Source: Cercospora beticola
Lineage: Eukaryota > Ascomycota > Dothideomycetes > Mycosphaerellales > Mycosphaerellaceae
Reading direction: 5' to 3'
DNA: 64,000 bases
Assembly (NCBI RefSeq): GCF_033473495.1
Contig: NC_088940.1
Coordinates: 2,232,001 to 2,296,000 of the forward strand
Both the position numbers and the translations under genes were made by a program. Positions 21,004 to 32,856 of the stretch are shown piece after piece. The first letter of the stretch is position 1, and every line of letters starts with the position of its first letter. The notes under the pieces were generated by a model. It ran no database searches. It saw nothing but the letters and a program-made list of their open reading frames with translations, and had not been told where the DNA came from.

Positions 21004-24000
21004 GATCTCTTCATCGACTTGCGAAGTACTATATGAAGACTGCCTGCTGCTGCCAGGAACGGCCCCGACCGCCGTTGCACGAGCATCGAGGACTGCAATG
21101 ATTCGTTTTCGGCCTTCGCTGGCTTCGAGCTGGGAAAACTTGTTGTGAGAAGCTGCGCTAGTTTCTGTGAAGAAGACAACCACGCACTTTCATTAGCGTA
21201 TAGATCCGGCGATGCATGTTGTCCCTCATGTCTAGACCGATGTGGCTAGAGTGGCAGACGTTAACCCACACACCGCGCAACGATATATCCGCCGCACACT
21301 CACTTCAAGAGCCTGGCTTTACTATCGCTTCGCGGAAGAGCAGGGAGAGCTGGCGACATGGTGTGAGAGGACAAATTTGGACGAGCAGAACTCAAGACGA
21401 TCGTGGAGCAACCAGCACATAGATGGGCGCTCTGGTCTTATGGATCTCGCGTTGAAGCCTGCAGAACCACACATGCGAGCGAGCCTCCGCAGCTGGTTGA
21501 GCTGGCTGTGATCTGCACTCATAGATTGAGCAACACGCTGGGGTATGTGGTCGAGGGCGAGATGAGTGCATGGCGGAGCAGCTCGCCCGCGAGTAGGATC
21601 TCAAGCGTGACGGGACGCTGATAAACCTGTCTGTTGTGTAACCCATTGAACAGTTCGATCTGGCCAATTTCAGGCGGACGGCAGTACGAGCCCGCCTGAC
21701 AGTAGCCATCGCAGGACCACGTTCCTTGCCCTTTCCGTTCGTGCGTGTCCTCACCACAACCAGGACGGCAGGTGGCGAGGGGCCAATGCCGACACGCATG
21801 GCACTAGACAAAGGAACCATCCAACAGCATCAACGCCTGTGACCCCCGGGAGGCCCCTAGTTCTTGCTGCCCCACTAAAGTGGAACAGTACAGTGCAAGC
21901 AGTGCTTCTGCGCTTCGTCACAATGGCGAGGTCGTTATACGGCTGGTCCGCCATATCAACAGACGCACGGATGCACTAGAACTAGACTGGCGGCAACCAG
22001 ACAACTTCGCCATCGCCACCAGCATATTTGCTGGTTGCACACCCTTCATGCGCCACAATATGGTTGGTACGATTCACAGATTGACGGAATTTCTCTCTTC
22101 TTCAGCCCCATCATTCGAATCGGATACTTGCAACTTGCTACGGCTTGACGAATCCCGGCCTCTTCGTCGGGACCGACGTGAGCAGCCTCACTCTCGGCAA
22201 TTTATGATCCTCAAAGTAGCATACTGTGATTTGTTCGTTGCCTTTCGCAAGAAGTGCAGAGGCTGCAATGGCACGCAATCCTGACGAAGTGGCCCAAGCG
22301 TGGTCACATATCTCATGCACATGCACCTGCACCCGTGAAGAGCCCGCCTAAAGAAAAAGGCAATTCGCTGCTTGTCATGCCAAAATATGTGGAGCCCGCT
22401 TGCCGTGAATCCCGTCTCCATGCACACACCAAGGCGGGTAGGCGTGGTCTGCAGGCTGCAGCCGCACAGTGGACAGCCCGATATGCTACGCCGCACGTCG
22501 TCATATTGTCCCGAGCCGAAGCCAAGTCGTTGTCTGCCATCCTTTTCAGCGCCAAGCTGCGAGAGGAAGCTCCTGCATGTACCCCATGAATCGTGCTTGC
22601 AACGCTGGACGATACTGAATGCTCAACGACGAGCCTTCTTTCGCGCATCATGCTGTGTATTTATCGATGCTACGGGGGAAATTTCAAGGCGGTGTGTCCA
22701 GTTTCCTTAATAGCTGATGTGAGTGTGCGATCGCATCGTTACAGATGGATGAAATTCCACGTCACCTGCCTCATGGTCAGCACGATCCACGCCTGACCCT
22801 TTCGGCGTCTGCTCCGATTTTGCCAGCAAAATTTCTCAACTGCCGCAGTCATCGCTCTTGCTGATTCACAGACCCTGCAATTTTGTCCAATAAGTTCCAA
22901 TCGAGACTCATAGCGTCGCGTTGAACCAATGCTGCATGTCCTGATGGGCAATGCTCCGTGCGAATACAGTGCAGCGACAGCGACGTTGAAACTGGTGACG
23001 AACCGTCCGTCTTCTTTCTCGGTCTGCATCCTCGCTGCTTCATGACGAATCTTTAGCATGAACACTGTGGCGTGATCTCCTAACGAGTCATGTCTAGAGG
23101 AGAACTTTGAAGGAGGGAGCAAGTTCACAGCAGCTCAGAGGTAGCGAAGAGATGCACTGACGGTCGCACAGCACTCTGCTTCTCCAGGATCCTCCCGAAG
23201 AAGGGAAAGTCGGTGTCCAGATTTGAACAGCTGGAATCACAGTGCAATGAACCCGTCAAATCAGATGCGCAACCAGATTGAACTTGGATGCCCGGACTTT
23301 AGGCCTTTGTGCGATGCCATATGTGCTGATGCTTTTCTGTCGCTCTCAGCACGCTCATAAAGTATGCCATCGCATGTCCATTACTAGCGGATAACCGACA
23401 TTAAAGCAAAGCGGCAACCTTCCTTTCCCCCTTCCGCCTCCCTGTATGTAGAGCTGCTGCAGAACACGAGCAGTTCAAGGGCCACCGGTGAAGGAACATA
23501 GTAGAACTCATGATGGAACTGCGCAGAGGTCATGGTGACAGCTGGCGAGACAACCAGCGCACGGCTACAAACGGTCTTCTCGTAGGACGGAAGGATCCAA
23601 TGTGACGGTCAATCTCCTCGAGGTGGTTCATTGACGGGAGGTCCGCCCAACGAGCTGTGACCACGAGCGCAACAGGGACCCACAACTTGTGAGCTGCTGC
23701 ATTGAGCAGGGAAAATGATTTGCTGCTGAAACACGCTATTTGAAATTTTGGGGGACCCATCCATCCTTCAGAGAATCGCAAGAGGAACGGTATTTGCGCG
23801 TGTGATCGCTGATCAGGAGATGAGAGCTGCGGGTGGTTGGTCTCAGCAGTCGTCGAAGCATAGACGGCCTAAGAAGTCTAACTGACAGATAGACAGACAG
23901 ACTTTCGCGCCCGAATGATCTGGCGGGCAAAGTACTGTCGGCTCCAGACCTAGGCGGCCAGGCTGGTCTCGATTTCGGGCACGACACCCAACACTGGAAG

Positions 24001-25371
24001 CTCTTGCCCCCATACTTGGAGCGCGGCTTGCCTCCTGCAGCTACATCCTAGAAGCTCCTGAGCTTTGACAGTATGGAATACATCGCGTAGAGCCCGAGCA
24101 CTTCTTCGCTTGCCCAAGAAGACCCACCGTGGTTGTTGTCAACCGCATTGCCGATTATTGTGTCTCCTTCGTAAGACTTCGTAACAAGACCTCGTTTAGC
24201 CTACGCAACCATCTGCCGTGCTTCATCTTTGGCGAGCCTCGTCTGCGTCTCGCCTCCTCGACGAGTAGCTACAATGAAGGCAGTGCTCTTTCACGGCAAG
24301 CACCACATGCGTTTGGTGCTACTGTGGCTTCCCATCTCCCGGAGATTCCAGATGACTCCGATCCCGCCGTCCAGGGAACGAAGCTTGGATGATTGTGGGG
24401 ACTGAAGCATCACAGTGCTGTAATCGTGCAGACTCGTCATCTGGCTGACGAGGAATGGACTACCAGGTTGTCAAGACCTGGAGAACCACTATTGATCTGG
24501 CCACAAGGTCGATAGGTTGAGTGCAAGAATCAATGAATAGGACGCTTTGATCGTATCGACGCAGCTTCCGATATTGGGCCTCGTGTCTACGCAAGTGCGA
24601 GATGCTATCTACTAATCTTTTGGATGCTTGCATTAGCCGTCGTATTTATCCCAATAGGGGCGTCTGGAATACCTCTAAACGTCCAACTGCAATGCTGGAG
24701 ACCCGCTTAAACGCATGTGACGCCTCGAAACAAGTCTCATGCGCGCTTGCATCGCTCTTTGCGCTGGGAAGAGAGGATCTGTAATTCGAGGCGGAGGGCT
24801 TCTTCACGAAGGACACGCGAGCAGAGCCACATGGAGGACCACTTGTTGACCCTTGTCGGGACTCGTGCTTCGTCTAGCTTGGCCAAATTATTGATCGATG
24901 TGCTGTCGAAACACAATCACACAACGCTGTCATTGTTTGTCAAGGAAAAGCGTATTATACGCGAAGGCGTGGAAAGAAGTCCGGATCTCGACGAAGGAGT
25001 AGCTCAGCATCCACTTGGCTTGACTAGCCCATCAAAACCGGCCTTGGATACAACTACTGGCTTTGGTTATCGACTTCATGCCCATTGTTGGCTGCAGTGT
25101 GTTGCCAGGATGACCAGAATACACAGAATGTGTTGAATCTGCTGGCCAAAAGACAAGTCCACCAAAAACGGAGAGAAGTACTCTTTTCCCCATGGTAGAG
25201 GATGCAGTCGAGAAGGTATGAATCCGAAAGTTATTATGTTCCTATCTTGCTTTACGGTGATAGACAGACAGCAAAACCTCAAGACCAGTTCTGCCCCCGA
25301 TATGCAAGAGTCTGGTCATAAATCCCTCGGTTAACGTGCTCCAGTCGATGCCACGAAGCGGCGACATAGCT
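21004..25371. other. Gene-poor region, no supported gene
   Basis: About 4.4 kb with only short overlapping open frames. A small GACA/GATA-type simple tract occurs near 23880-23900. No domain, RNA gene or transposon terminus was recognised. It ends at the stop of the minus-strand F-box gene. Confidence 0.45.
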
Positions 25372-27270
25372 TTAAGGCCAAGCATCATCTGCTCCTCTCC
25401 ACCTCTGATCGAGTGGCTTCCGCTGGCCCGCATCGCCCGATCTCAGCCCCTTGATCCGGTGGGTCTCCCACACGTTACGCTGGACGTAAAGCTTCATGTT
25501 CGCGTCCTGATCGTACATGGCGAGGTTGAGGATGTCTTTGCTGTCGACTTCGTGAGGAAGATCTCCATTGCTTTCTCGCTCGCCGGAATGTGGTCTGAAG
25601 AAGGTGGGGTCGGGATGCGGATCGAGCATCTCGGTGAACGCGAGCGACATGATTGCATTCTCCACCCCAGCAAAGACATAAGGAGAATGCATTGATGGCG
25701 ATGCAAGCGAGTAGACACTGGATTCGAGAACTCTGTTACGATTCCAGCTACTACCGCGAGCGATGAAAGCTGGATTGCTCGCTCGGAGGAAGATATTGTA
25801 GTCGTCTGCTGCATCACGCTCTCCAGAACTGCTCTTTTCCTGACCCTCAACATCCAAGTAGCTGTAGCACTTCGCGCCAAGTCGCATGTCGAAGACTTTC
25901 AGCAGGTTGTGCCGACTAGTTCCAGCAAGTAGCCTCTCCTGGCCTCGAGGCAAGATCGTATAGATTGCGCTATCGTCCGCTGGATCGATATAAGTTTGCT
26001 CTACTTGACGGTCGGAGCGTAAATCATGCAAGCGCACAATACCATCGTATGCGCCGGAGAGGAAAACCTCACCGTTGCCTGAAGATCCCATGCCGGCTGG
26101 CAATGGCACCGTGGTGTACACGTTGGAGGTCGATTTTCTCGGTACTCCGTTGGGAACCATGTCGCCATTTTGTGCATCGAAATTTTTGCGAAGGCTGATC
26201 TTTCTCACGTCGTCTCGATGTAGACCACTTTCGGTGATTGGGTAAATGTGGATTGGCTCATCAGAAGGCCCAGCGCCTACGGCTAACAGCTTTCTTGATA
26301 AGAAATTGGTAGACCACGCACGATGACTTGAAGACGGGTTGCCATCTGCTCGCAATGCTGGCTTGAGGTCGAACTGGCTCGAGGAACCAATTTTGGACTG
26401 TTCTGGGTCCACAGTGTAGAGAGCTATACGGGAGTCTCCCAAATTCGCAGCGAGAAGCGAGGGAAGGAACTGTTCTTGTAACAAGCTACTCGACCTCACG
26501 GGCATGCCTTGTGTTGTGAAGTATGTAGTTCGCACGTCCTGGTCGTAGGGATCATCGATAGGAATGCCAAGCAGTTGCAAATCGCCGTTTGCAGTACCGG
26601 TCAGTACATGTTGTCGCTCGTCTCCAATACTGGCGCCAGGTCGTAGCAAATGCATTGCAGTGATATCATCTCGACCCTCACGTGCTGATAATGGCCGATA
26701 TGTGTTCCATCTCACATCATCAGGTCCCGCGCCTCGGGTTGTGTGGCGAATGCATACTTCGGCACCAGCACTGAACGCAAAAACCTCTGTCCTATCGCGC
26801 CATGACGCCTGAATGTCCTCGTATACATCCACTTGCGGTGTGAAGCCAATGGTCTGACCTCGTGGCCGCTTCCATTTCTCAGCCTTCCTCCTGCCTGGAA
26901 ATGTGGTGATTTTGAGTCGAGGCTCGACATGAGTCGCCACGAACGCTCTTCTATCCCAAGCCCTCGAAAGGCTCGTCAGCGTTCGCGCCACATCCTTGGG
27001 GGATGAGATGTCTTGAGGGCATAACGTCGGAAAGCGATTCTTCACGAAAGACTTCCAAGCGTCCTTCTCCACGAAGGTGTGTAAGCTTTTGCAAGTTCTT
27101 CCAAGGGTGGCGATGGACCGCGCGGACGGCAAATAGTTGGTGATGTGATCCCAGAGCTCAGGTGGAAGATCGCCAAAGGTTGTCGGCTGCTTCGTCTTAG
27201 GATTTTCCATATTGCGATTGAGTGTGAGGTGTCTTGATGCAGTGTGTGCTGGTGCAAGGATGTGCGTCAT
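25372..27270 (-). CDS. F-box protein with propeller-like C-terminal region
   Basis: Intronless, 632 residues. An F-box lies near residues 30-75 (FGDLPPELWDHITNYLP), giving a predicted link to Skp1 in an SCF ubiquitin ligase. The rest resembles degenerate WD40-type repeats: LSGAYDGIVRLHDLRSDRQV, LLAGTSRHNLLKVFDMRLGA, and other beta-strand-rich units. Substrate is unknown. A second ATG at 27210 starts directly before the F-box and may be the true start, removing 20 residues. SconB, another F-box/WD40 protein, is 3 kb away, but the two differ in sequence and propeller quality. Confidence 0.8.
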   Translation of the reverse strand: MTHILAPAHTASRHLTLNRNMENPKTKQPTTFGDLPPELWDHITNYLPSARSIATLGRTCKSLHTFVEKDAWKSFVKNRFPTLCPQDISSPKDVARTLTSLSRAWDRRAFVATHVEPRLKITTFPGRRKAEKWKRPRGQTIGFTPQVDVYEDIQASWRDRTEVFAFSAGAEVCIRHTTRGAGPDDVRWNTYRPLSAREGRDDITAMHLLRPGASIGDERQHVLTGTANGDLQLLGIPIDDPYDQDVRTTYFTTQGMPVRSSSLLQEQFLPSLLAANLGDSRIALYTVDPEQSKIGSSSQFDLKPALRADGNPSSSHRAWSTNFLSRKLLAVGAGPSDEPIHIYPITESGLHRDDVRKISLRKNFDAQNGDMVPNGVPRKSTSNVYTTVPLPAGMGSSGNGEVFLSGAYDGIVRLHDLRSDRQVEQTYIDPADDSAIYTILPRGQERLLAGTSRHNLLKVFDMRLGAKCYSYLDVEGQEKSSSGERDAADDYNIFLRASNPAFIARGSSWNRNRVLESSVYSLASPSMHSPYVFAGVENAIMSLAFTEMLDPHPDPTFFRPHSGERESNGDLPHEVDSKDILNLAMYDQDANMKLYVQRNVWETHRIKGLRSGDAGQRKPLDQRWRGADDAWP

Positions 27271-27762
27271 GCTTAGTCAGCACATCTTTCCTAGCGTTGC
27301 ATGAACATCACGAAATAGGGCCAGTTTTGACAGTAGTTGTTCTCAGTTGTTGACTTTACAAGTGTTTTAGTGTGGAGTAGTAAGAAGACCTGTGCCAGTG
27401 GAGACTCATCTTAAGTACCGTCGTGCTAGAAGAACGATGGTCGATGCGTTCAGGATCCAAATTATGAGTCAGTAGAGTCTATCCACTTTTACACTTCACT
27501 TCACTTCAGCCGCTGCGCTATCTTATGTGTCATCAGACATTGACAGTGTCCATGCCTTTGACTGTCGAATGCGTCACAAAGGGCTCGGACTGACCTTTGC
27601 ACAGCCATCTTGGCCTACAAAACCGTTCAGACTCTGCATAAGCAATAGCAGTGAGCTCATGTCATTGAGTGGAGGTCTCAGGAACGAGGCTGCACTCCCG
27701 CAAAAATTCGAGATGGAGGGTGGGAAACAGCATATGTCATTGTTCCGGCACATATGAATGTC
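27271..27762. other. Intergenic, no gene seen
   Basis: About 490 bases upstream of the F-box gene and downstream of the ATG17 stop; it should contain the F-box promoter and the ATG17 3' end. Confidence 0.5.
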
Positions 27763-29292
27763 TCACGACCCATCCAATAATCTTGGCGATCCCTGCCCGC
27801 CAACGTCCTCTTCTCCAAGCGATCTTTCGTCGTACACCGGTCTCACGTCCCATCTGAGCGGCTCCTCATCCAATCCATGCCAAACGCCTAAATCTCGTGG
27901 CAGATAGGCTCCTACATCCTCCATGAACTCCTCCCGAGCGACTCGATCCGTTTCGTGCAACCTATCCAGATCTTTTCGCGCCTTTTCCACAATCTTCTTC
28001 ATAGCCAACTCGCTCACTTTTCTCCTTTCCACTTCCCGCAGCAACTTCCCATATCCAGCAAGGAATTGCTCGTAGAAGACACTGAGCTCCGCCAGCTCTT
28101 GTGTCTTTGCACGAATATCAACACTGATACTCTGCCATCGCTCTCGGAAGTGACCCGCAGCATCCAAATGACCAGGAATGGCAGCACGAATTTCACGCAT
28201 CGTCTCCAGGACTTGCTGTAGAGATTGATGTTGCGCTCTTGCTTTCTTGGCATACTTTGTCAGCAGAGAGTATTGGTCTTCCATCTCGCTCGCCCTATCG
28301 CGGATTTCGGCCACCACATCATCGACTTCCTGAGCATCCTTCAGGAGAACTTGCAACATTTCAACTCGTTCCTCATCGGAAATGGCCTCGGCGACAGTCT
28401 TATCGTACAAGGATTCTTCGGTGCCAGGTGTGGCCTCTTTCATATCCGCAGTAGCGGCGCGCGCAGCTTCACCGCCTCCTTCAGTATGCTTGAGGGCTGA
28501 GACGCATAAATCGTAGTGGTTGACAAGATTCTCCAGCAGGCCGGCCATCTCTGTGGCATGTTCCTCCATACCCTCGAAGATGGAGGATATGGAGGGCGGA
28601 GGGTTATCATAGATCGTGGGCTTCTCTGGTTTGAGAGTCGAAGCACCCCCTGCATTCTCTAGTAGCTTGTCCTTGATAGAATGTATCGAGGATTCGAAGC
28701 TAGACAGGTTGTCGTTGAGGTCACCACGGGCATCGTTGTACTGATCGATCAGACTACGGAGAGTAGACAAGAGGTTCTCATGTGTGTCCTCGTCGACAAA
28801 GTCGAAGAGTGTCTTGTTTTCATCTTCGTCCGACTTCTCTGCCGCATTCGTAACTGTGTCGTTAGTGCGCTGTCGGGAAAGGGAGTGTCGCTCTGCAACA
28901 ATAGTCTTCCTCAGCTGACTCAAGGTCTTATCGAGCCTCGCATGCGCCTTGTCCAAGTCGGCGATAGTAACATCAAATTCATCTGAAATCTTGGTCCCAT
29001 CATCAACGAGAGCCTCTCTGATGGCCTCCAACGTGCTGACTTGCTCATCGAGGCCTCGGCGTGCATAGGTGTTCTTCGCATTGAGAACAGCGATTTCTTC
29101 GATCAGCGCTCTGGAGTTAGTCACCACCTCGTTGGCACGGTAGACATGGCTGGTGGCGCTCAGAGATTTCTTCGCGTCCACGAAGTGCACGACCAGATCT
29201 TGCAGGCCAGGCAGATGATGCGTTACCGGCGAGCGCGGCGGCGATGGAGATGGCGAAGCGGATAGCTCGGCCGAAGATGAGTCGCTGCTCAT
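27763..29292 (-). CDS. ATG17: Autophagy-related protein 17
   Basis: Intronless, 509 residues, almost entirely helical/coiled-coil. Seen: an N-terminal Ser/Pro-rich tail, then [20 protein letters not shown] and a following [14 protein letters not shown] stretch typical of Atg17, and the FVDED and later helices with heptad character. Family role: scaffold of the Atg1 kinase complex at the phagophore assembly site in starvation-induced autophagy, binding Atg13 and the Atg29-Atg31 pair in yeast. Length agrees with filamentous-fungal Atg17. It is divergent from sconB, with about 690 bp between the two start codons. Confidence 0.9.
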   Translation of the reverse strand: MSSDSSSAELSASPSPSPPRSPVTHHLPGLQDLVVHFVDAKKSLSATSHVYRANEVVTNSRALIEEIAVLNAKNTYARRGLDEQVSTLEAIREALVDDGTKISDEFDVTIADLDKAHARLDKTLSQLRKTIVAERHSLSRQRTNDTVTNAAEKSDEDENKTLFDFVDEDTHENLLSTLRSLIDQYNDARGDLNDNLSSFESSIHSIKDKLLENAGGASTLKPEKPTIYDNPPPSISSIFEGMEEHATEMAGLLENLVNHYDLCVSALKHTEGGGEAARAATADMKEATPGTEESLYDKTVAEAISDEERVEMLQVLLKDAQEVDDVVAEIRDRASEMEDQYSLLTKYAKKARAQHQSLQQVLETMREIRAAIPGHLDAAGHFRERWQSISVDIRAKTQELAELSVFYEQFLAGYGKLLREVERRKVSELAMKKIVEKARKDLDRLHETDRVAREEFMEDVGAYLPRDLGVWHGLDEEPLRWDVRPVYDERSLGEEDVGGQGSPRLLDGS

Positions 29293-29980
29293 GGCGATAT
29301 CGCGGCGCTGCCGAACATGGCCGAGCGGGATCAGCTCCAGAACAGCAGTGCTGGCGGTAGGCTATCTCGACTATGAAGTGTTGGTGAGAGATTGGTCAGG
29401 TCAGGTGGCGTTCACACGTGGAAAGCGTAGAGCGAGCGAGCGAGATGCAGGGATTGCCCGCCCGCCGCCAAGCACCCGACTTTGCTGCTCTGCACGACTG
29501 CTGAACCGCCTCAACACTGCCGGGTCGTTCCCAGTGAACGGTGCAAACGGCACAGAGTTCTCAGCGAGCCTTTATTACCTCAGGATCAGTGGACAAGGAA
29601 ACCGGGACAACCGCGAGATTTTCGGGGGTGCAGGCCCGCGATTGGTGAAAGAAAGCTTGCTGGCAATTGCGACAGCCGGCTTAAGCATCACCTCATCGCG
29701 AGCACCTCACATCGCAAGCAAGCACCTCACTTCGCAAGCAGTTCACATCGCGACACTGTTTGCGCGTCGCCACCCCGGCCGCCCAGTAATCGCACAACGA
29801 CACCGCCCATTCGGATTGCGTTCCCCATTGACAACGTGCGAGGATCACGCCGGCCCGCCTATCTGTTCCGCCACAGACGAGCACACGAGAGCGACTGTGC
29901 GCGCCAGGACCGGGACTGCATGGAGGCTCTCGTCCCCTGGGACGCCATCACTACCCAGCGCTGGCGTGCTTTATGTCGCC
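29293..29980. promoter_or_regulatory. Shared divergent promoter region, ATG17 / sconB
   Basis: 688 bases between the two starts. The sconB frame is open through all of it, but the translated sequence is low-quality and would overlap the ATG17 start, so it is read as promoter and 5' UTR. GCAAGCACCTCAC-type direct repeats occur at about 29697-29745. Confidence 0.5.
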
Positions 29981-32314
29981 ATGTCTGTGCTACATCATAA
30001 TTCCGCAGGCCGGAGCCACACCGCTACCACCGCCGCCGCTCGTCCCTCCATCGCCCAGCAGCAGCCCACGCCTGGGGACGACGACGACACCAGCGCCAAA
30101 ACAGAAAATCACGAACCCTTCTCGCTACCGTCACGCCATCACGAGCACGGACATGGTGAGCTCTACACCTCGCATCACGATCACGAGCACGAAAGCAGCC
30201 TGAAGAGAGACACCCTCCAACACCCGCCTCCACACACCAAGCACGCCGATATGAATCTTTCCTCCTTTCTCCATGAGCACATCCCGGGCTCCTACAATCC
30301 CACTGGCGACAACAGCAGCGCCCACGCCCACAAAGACCACCGCGACCACGACGCCGAAGAGCAAAGACCGAACACGAAGTTCTGCTACCGACACCGACCT
30401 GATCTGAAGTGCCGGCGGCAAGCAAATGAGACGTCAATGGAACAACTGCAGCATGAGCTATCGGGACTCCCGCAAATGGATCAGCAGGTCATCTCCCAAG
30501 TCTGGTCCTCCTTCTCTGCCGCCCCCGCCAAACACCGCAACCTCATGCTGCAAGGCATCCTCGCACAATGCTGTTTCCCGCAGCTCTCTTTCATCTCAGC
30601 CAACATCCGCGATCTGATCAAGATCGACTTCTTGTCTGCGCTTCCACCCGAGCTTGGCTTCAAGATTCTCTGCTATTTGGACACCACTTCGCTGTGCAAG
30701 GCCGCCCAGGTCAGTCAGCGATGGAGAAGCCTGGCAGATGATGATGTGGTATGGCACAAGATGTGCGAACAGCATATCGATAGAAAGTGCACCAAATGTG
30801 GTTGGGGATTGCCTTTGCTGGAGAGAAAGAGATTGCGGATTGAGAAGAGACAGATACAATTGCGCGCGACAGGCAGGGGGCTCAACCAATGGTCACCAGA
30901 CATTACTCCGATTCCGGAAGATGCTGAGGCTTCGATGCCTCCACTTCAACCACTGGACGGAGAGGCAGGCAGCAGCCGCGGCACAAAGCGATCCATAGAC
31001 GCCACTTCCGTGGGCTCGCCAGAACTCGCGAAGCGACATTGTTCCACATCATCCCAGGACAGTGGTGTCGTCGGTGTTGACGGGAATGACGCTTATTTTG
31101 CGCCACGAAAGAGGCCATGGAAGGATGTCTACAAGGCTCGTTTCAAGGTTGGGACAGCGTGGAAGTATGGCAGATGCTCCACGAAAGTATTCAAGGGCCA
31201 CACCAACGGTGTCATGTGCCTGCAATTCAATGAAAACGTCTTGATCACAGGCTCATACGACACGACAGTAAAGGTCTGGGACATCAATACTGGAGAAGAA
31301 ATTCGAACGTTGACCGGCCACACGAGCGGCATTCGGGCCCTGCAATTCAACGACCAGAAGCTCGTCACTGGCAGTCTGGACTCAACAGTAAAGCTCTGGA
31401 ACTGGCGAACTGGTGAACTGTTGAGGTCATTCCACCCTCACAGCGATGGTGTCATCAGTGTGACTTTCACATCACGTTATATGGCATCTGGATCGCGAGA
31501 TCGGACGATCCGCGTCTGGGACCACAAGAATGGCTCGACCTATACACTTCGAGGGCATTCAGATTGGGTGAACAGTGTCAAGATCGACGATGCCTCACGC
31601 ACGCTGTTTTCTGCCTCGGACGATCTGACTGTTCGCCTGTGGGATCTGGATACGCGCGAGTGCATCCGTGAGTTCACTGGTCATGTTGGTCAAGTGCAAC
31701 AAGTCGTACCCATGCCTCCTGAATTCAATTTGGACGACATCGTACTCACTCCCAACGACAAGGACGACGATGAAACCAGCGTTAGCTCTGTAACGATCGC
31801 CCAGTCGCACCGAGAACACATCAATAGCAGCCCTAATGATTCCGATCCATTCTGGCCGAACGATGCTGACAGACCAGCGCCACCTCGCTACATGATTACT
31901 GGCGCTCTGGACTCTACGATCCGTCTCTGGGACACGCATTTCAGGAGCAAGCCCACACGGGAGCCTTCGCCACACCTCAATTCATCTGGATTCGACATCC
32001 TGCCAACAGACCCTCTGACCAACTCCCACTTGCCTCGCGCTCAAGCGTGCGTGCGCACTTTCTTTGGTCACGTCGAAGGCATATGGGCTCTTTCAGCGGA
32101 CCATCTCAGGATGATCTCCGGAAGCGAGGACCGGATGATGAAAGTGTGGGACCCCCGAACGGGCAAGTGCGAAAGAACTTTCACGGGCCATCAAGGTCCG
32201 GTGACGTGCTCTTGGTTGAGCGACAGTCGTGTCGCTAGTGGAAGTGAGGACTGTGAAGTCCGAATGCTATGTTTTGGAGACGAACAATATAATACACATG
32301 ATGGGCAGCCCTGA
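29981..32314 (+). CDS. sconB: SconB/Met30-type F-box and WD40 protein, sulfur regulation
   Basis: Intronless, 777 residues from ATG 29981. Seen: a His-rich N-terminal region (many HDH/HEH), the [12 protein letters not shown] motif, a conserved helical block, an F-box ([17 protein letters not shown], about residues 215-260), the [16 protein letters not shown] segment, and seven WD40 repeats in the C-terminal half (for example [40 protein letters not shown]). An insert of about 50 residues sits between repeats 5 and 6. Family role: substrate receptor of an SCF ubiquitin ligase that inactivates the bZIP sulfur regulator (CYS3/MetR/Met4) when sulfur is plentiful. A later ATG at 30251 is possible but would drop the His-rich part. 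Confidence 0.9.
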   Translation: MSVLHHNSAGRSHTATTAAARPSIAQQQPTPGDDDDTSAKTENHEPFSLPSRHHEHGHGELYTSHHDHEHESSLKRDTLQHPPPHTKHADMNLSSFLHEHIPGSYNPTGDNSSAHAHKDHRDHDAEEQRPNTKFCYRHRPDLKCRRQANETSMEQLQHELSGLPQMDQQVISQVWSSFSAAPAKHRNLMLQGILAQCCFPQLSFISANIRDLIKIDFLSALPPELGFKILCYLDTTSLCKAAQVSQRWRSLADDDVVWHKMCEQHIDRKCTKCGWGLPLLERKRLRIEKRQIQLRATGRGLNQWSPDITPIPEDAEASMPPLQPLDGEAGSSRGTKRSIDATSVGSPELAKRHCSTSSQDSGVVGVDGNDAYFAPRKRPWKDVYKARFKVGTAWKYGRCSTKVFKGHTNGVMCLQFNENVLITGSYDTTVKVWDINTGEEIRTLTGHTSGIRALQFNDQKLVTGSLDSTVKLWNWRTGELLRSFHPHSDGVISVTFTSRYMASGSRDRTIRVWDHKNGSTYTLRGHSDWVNSVKIDDASRTLFSASDDLTVRLWDLDTRECIREFTGHVGQVQQVVPMPPEFNLDDIVLTPNDKDDDETSVSSVTIAQSHREHINSSPNDSDPFWPNDADRPAPPRYMITGALDSTIRLWDTHFRSKPTREPSPHLNSSGFDILPTDPLTNSHLPRAQACVRTFFGHVEGIWALSADHLRMISGSEDRMMKVWDPRTGKCERTFTGHQGPVTCSWLSDSRVASGSEDCEVRMLCFGDEQYNTHDGQP

Positions 32315-32856
32315 AACTGATGGGCTGCATGAATTTAGCGAAATTTTAGAGCTGGAAATTGGAGTTTGAAGCGATTGATGGAAACTTTAGCGTTGGTGTT
32401 TGGGTGTAGAAGAAAGCAAGTCGATTGATCGATTCATCAGCGAAAAATTCTGAAAAGAGAAGACGGGATGGATTCATTCTTAGTCTAGATGAGGTCATGG
32501 CGTTATATGGCAAATTTCAGTGGCGTCTTGTGCGATGGCCACTTAACATAATAAGAGAGTTCATCAGAATGAAGAAGATCTCTCTCCGACTCCACGTGAA
32601 GCTGGTTGTCCTTCGCTTGCTATATTTACTGACTGCCCTTCCCGAAACGGCAGGTGCGGCGACTGATTAGTTCTTGCTCTTCGTCGGTCAGCTCCGACAT
32701 GCGGTAGTTCTAGGCGCAGATTCTGGGGGGGACTTCAGGTCTCGGCGTGAACAACCGAGTGTGCGATACGAATCTATCTCCTGTCCCCTCCAAGTCGCGA
32801 AATCTCGTTGCTGATTGTCTTCGTACCTCCTCACTCCCATATCTAGACAAGCAACC
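32315..32856. other. Intergenic, no gene seen
   Basis: About 540 bases between sconB (3' end) and the start of the oxygenase gene on the same strand. It holds the oxygenase promoter; no defined element recognised. Confidence 0.5.

Noticed and set aside
20893..21183. Resemblance to a cytochrome P450 helix-I region (HTAQPTTKTLYDLAVDPE)
   Set aside because: Only a short stretch fits, no ExxR or haem-Cys motif follows, and the downstream spliced exons do not continue a P450.
29291..29980. 230-residue N-terminal extension of SconB
   Set aside because: Would overlap the ATG17 start codon and has no similarity to the SconB family; the family-like N terminus starts after 29981.
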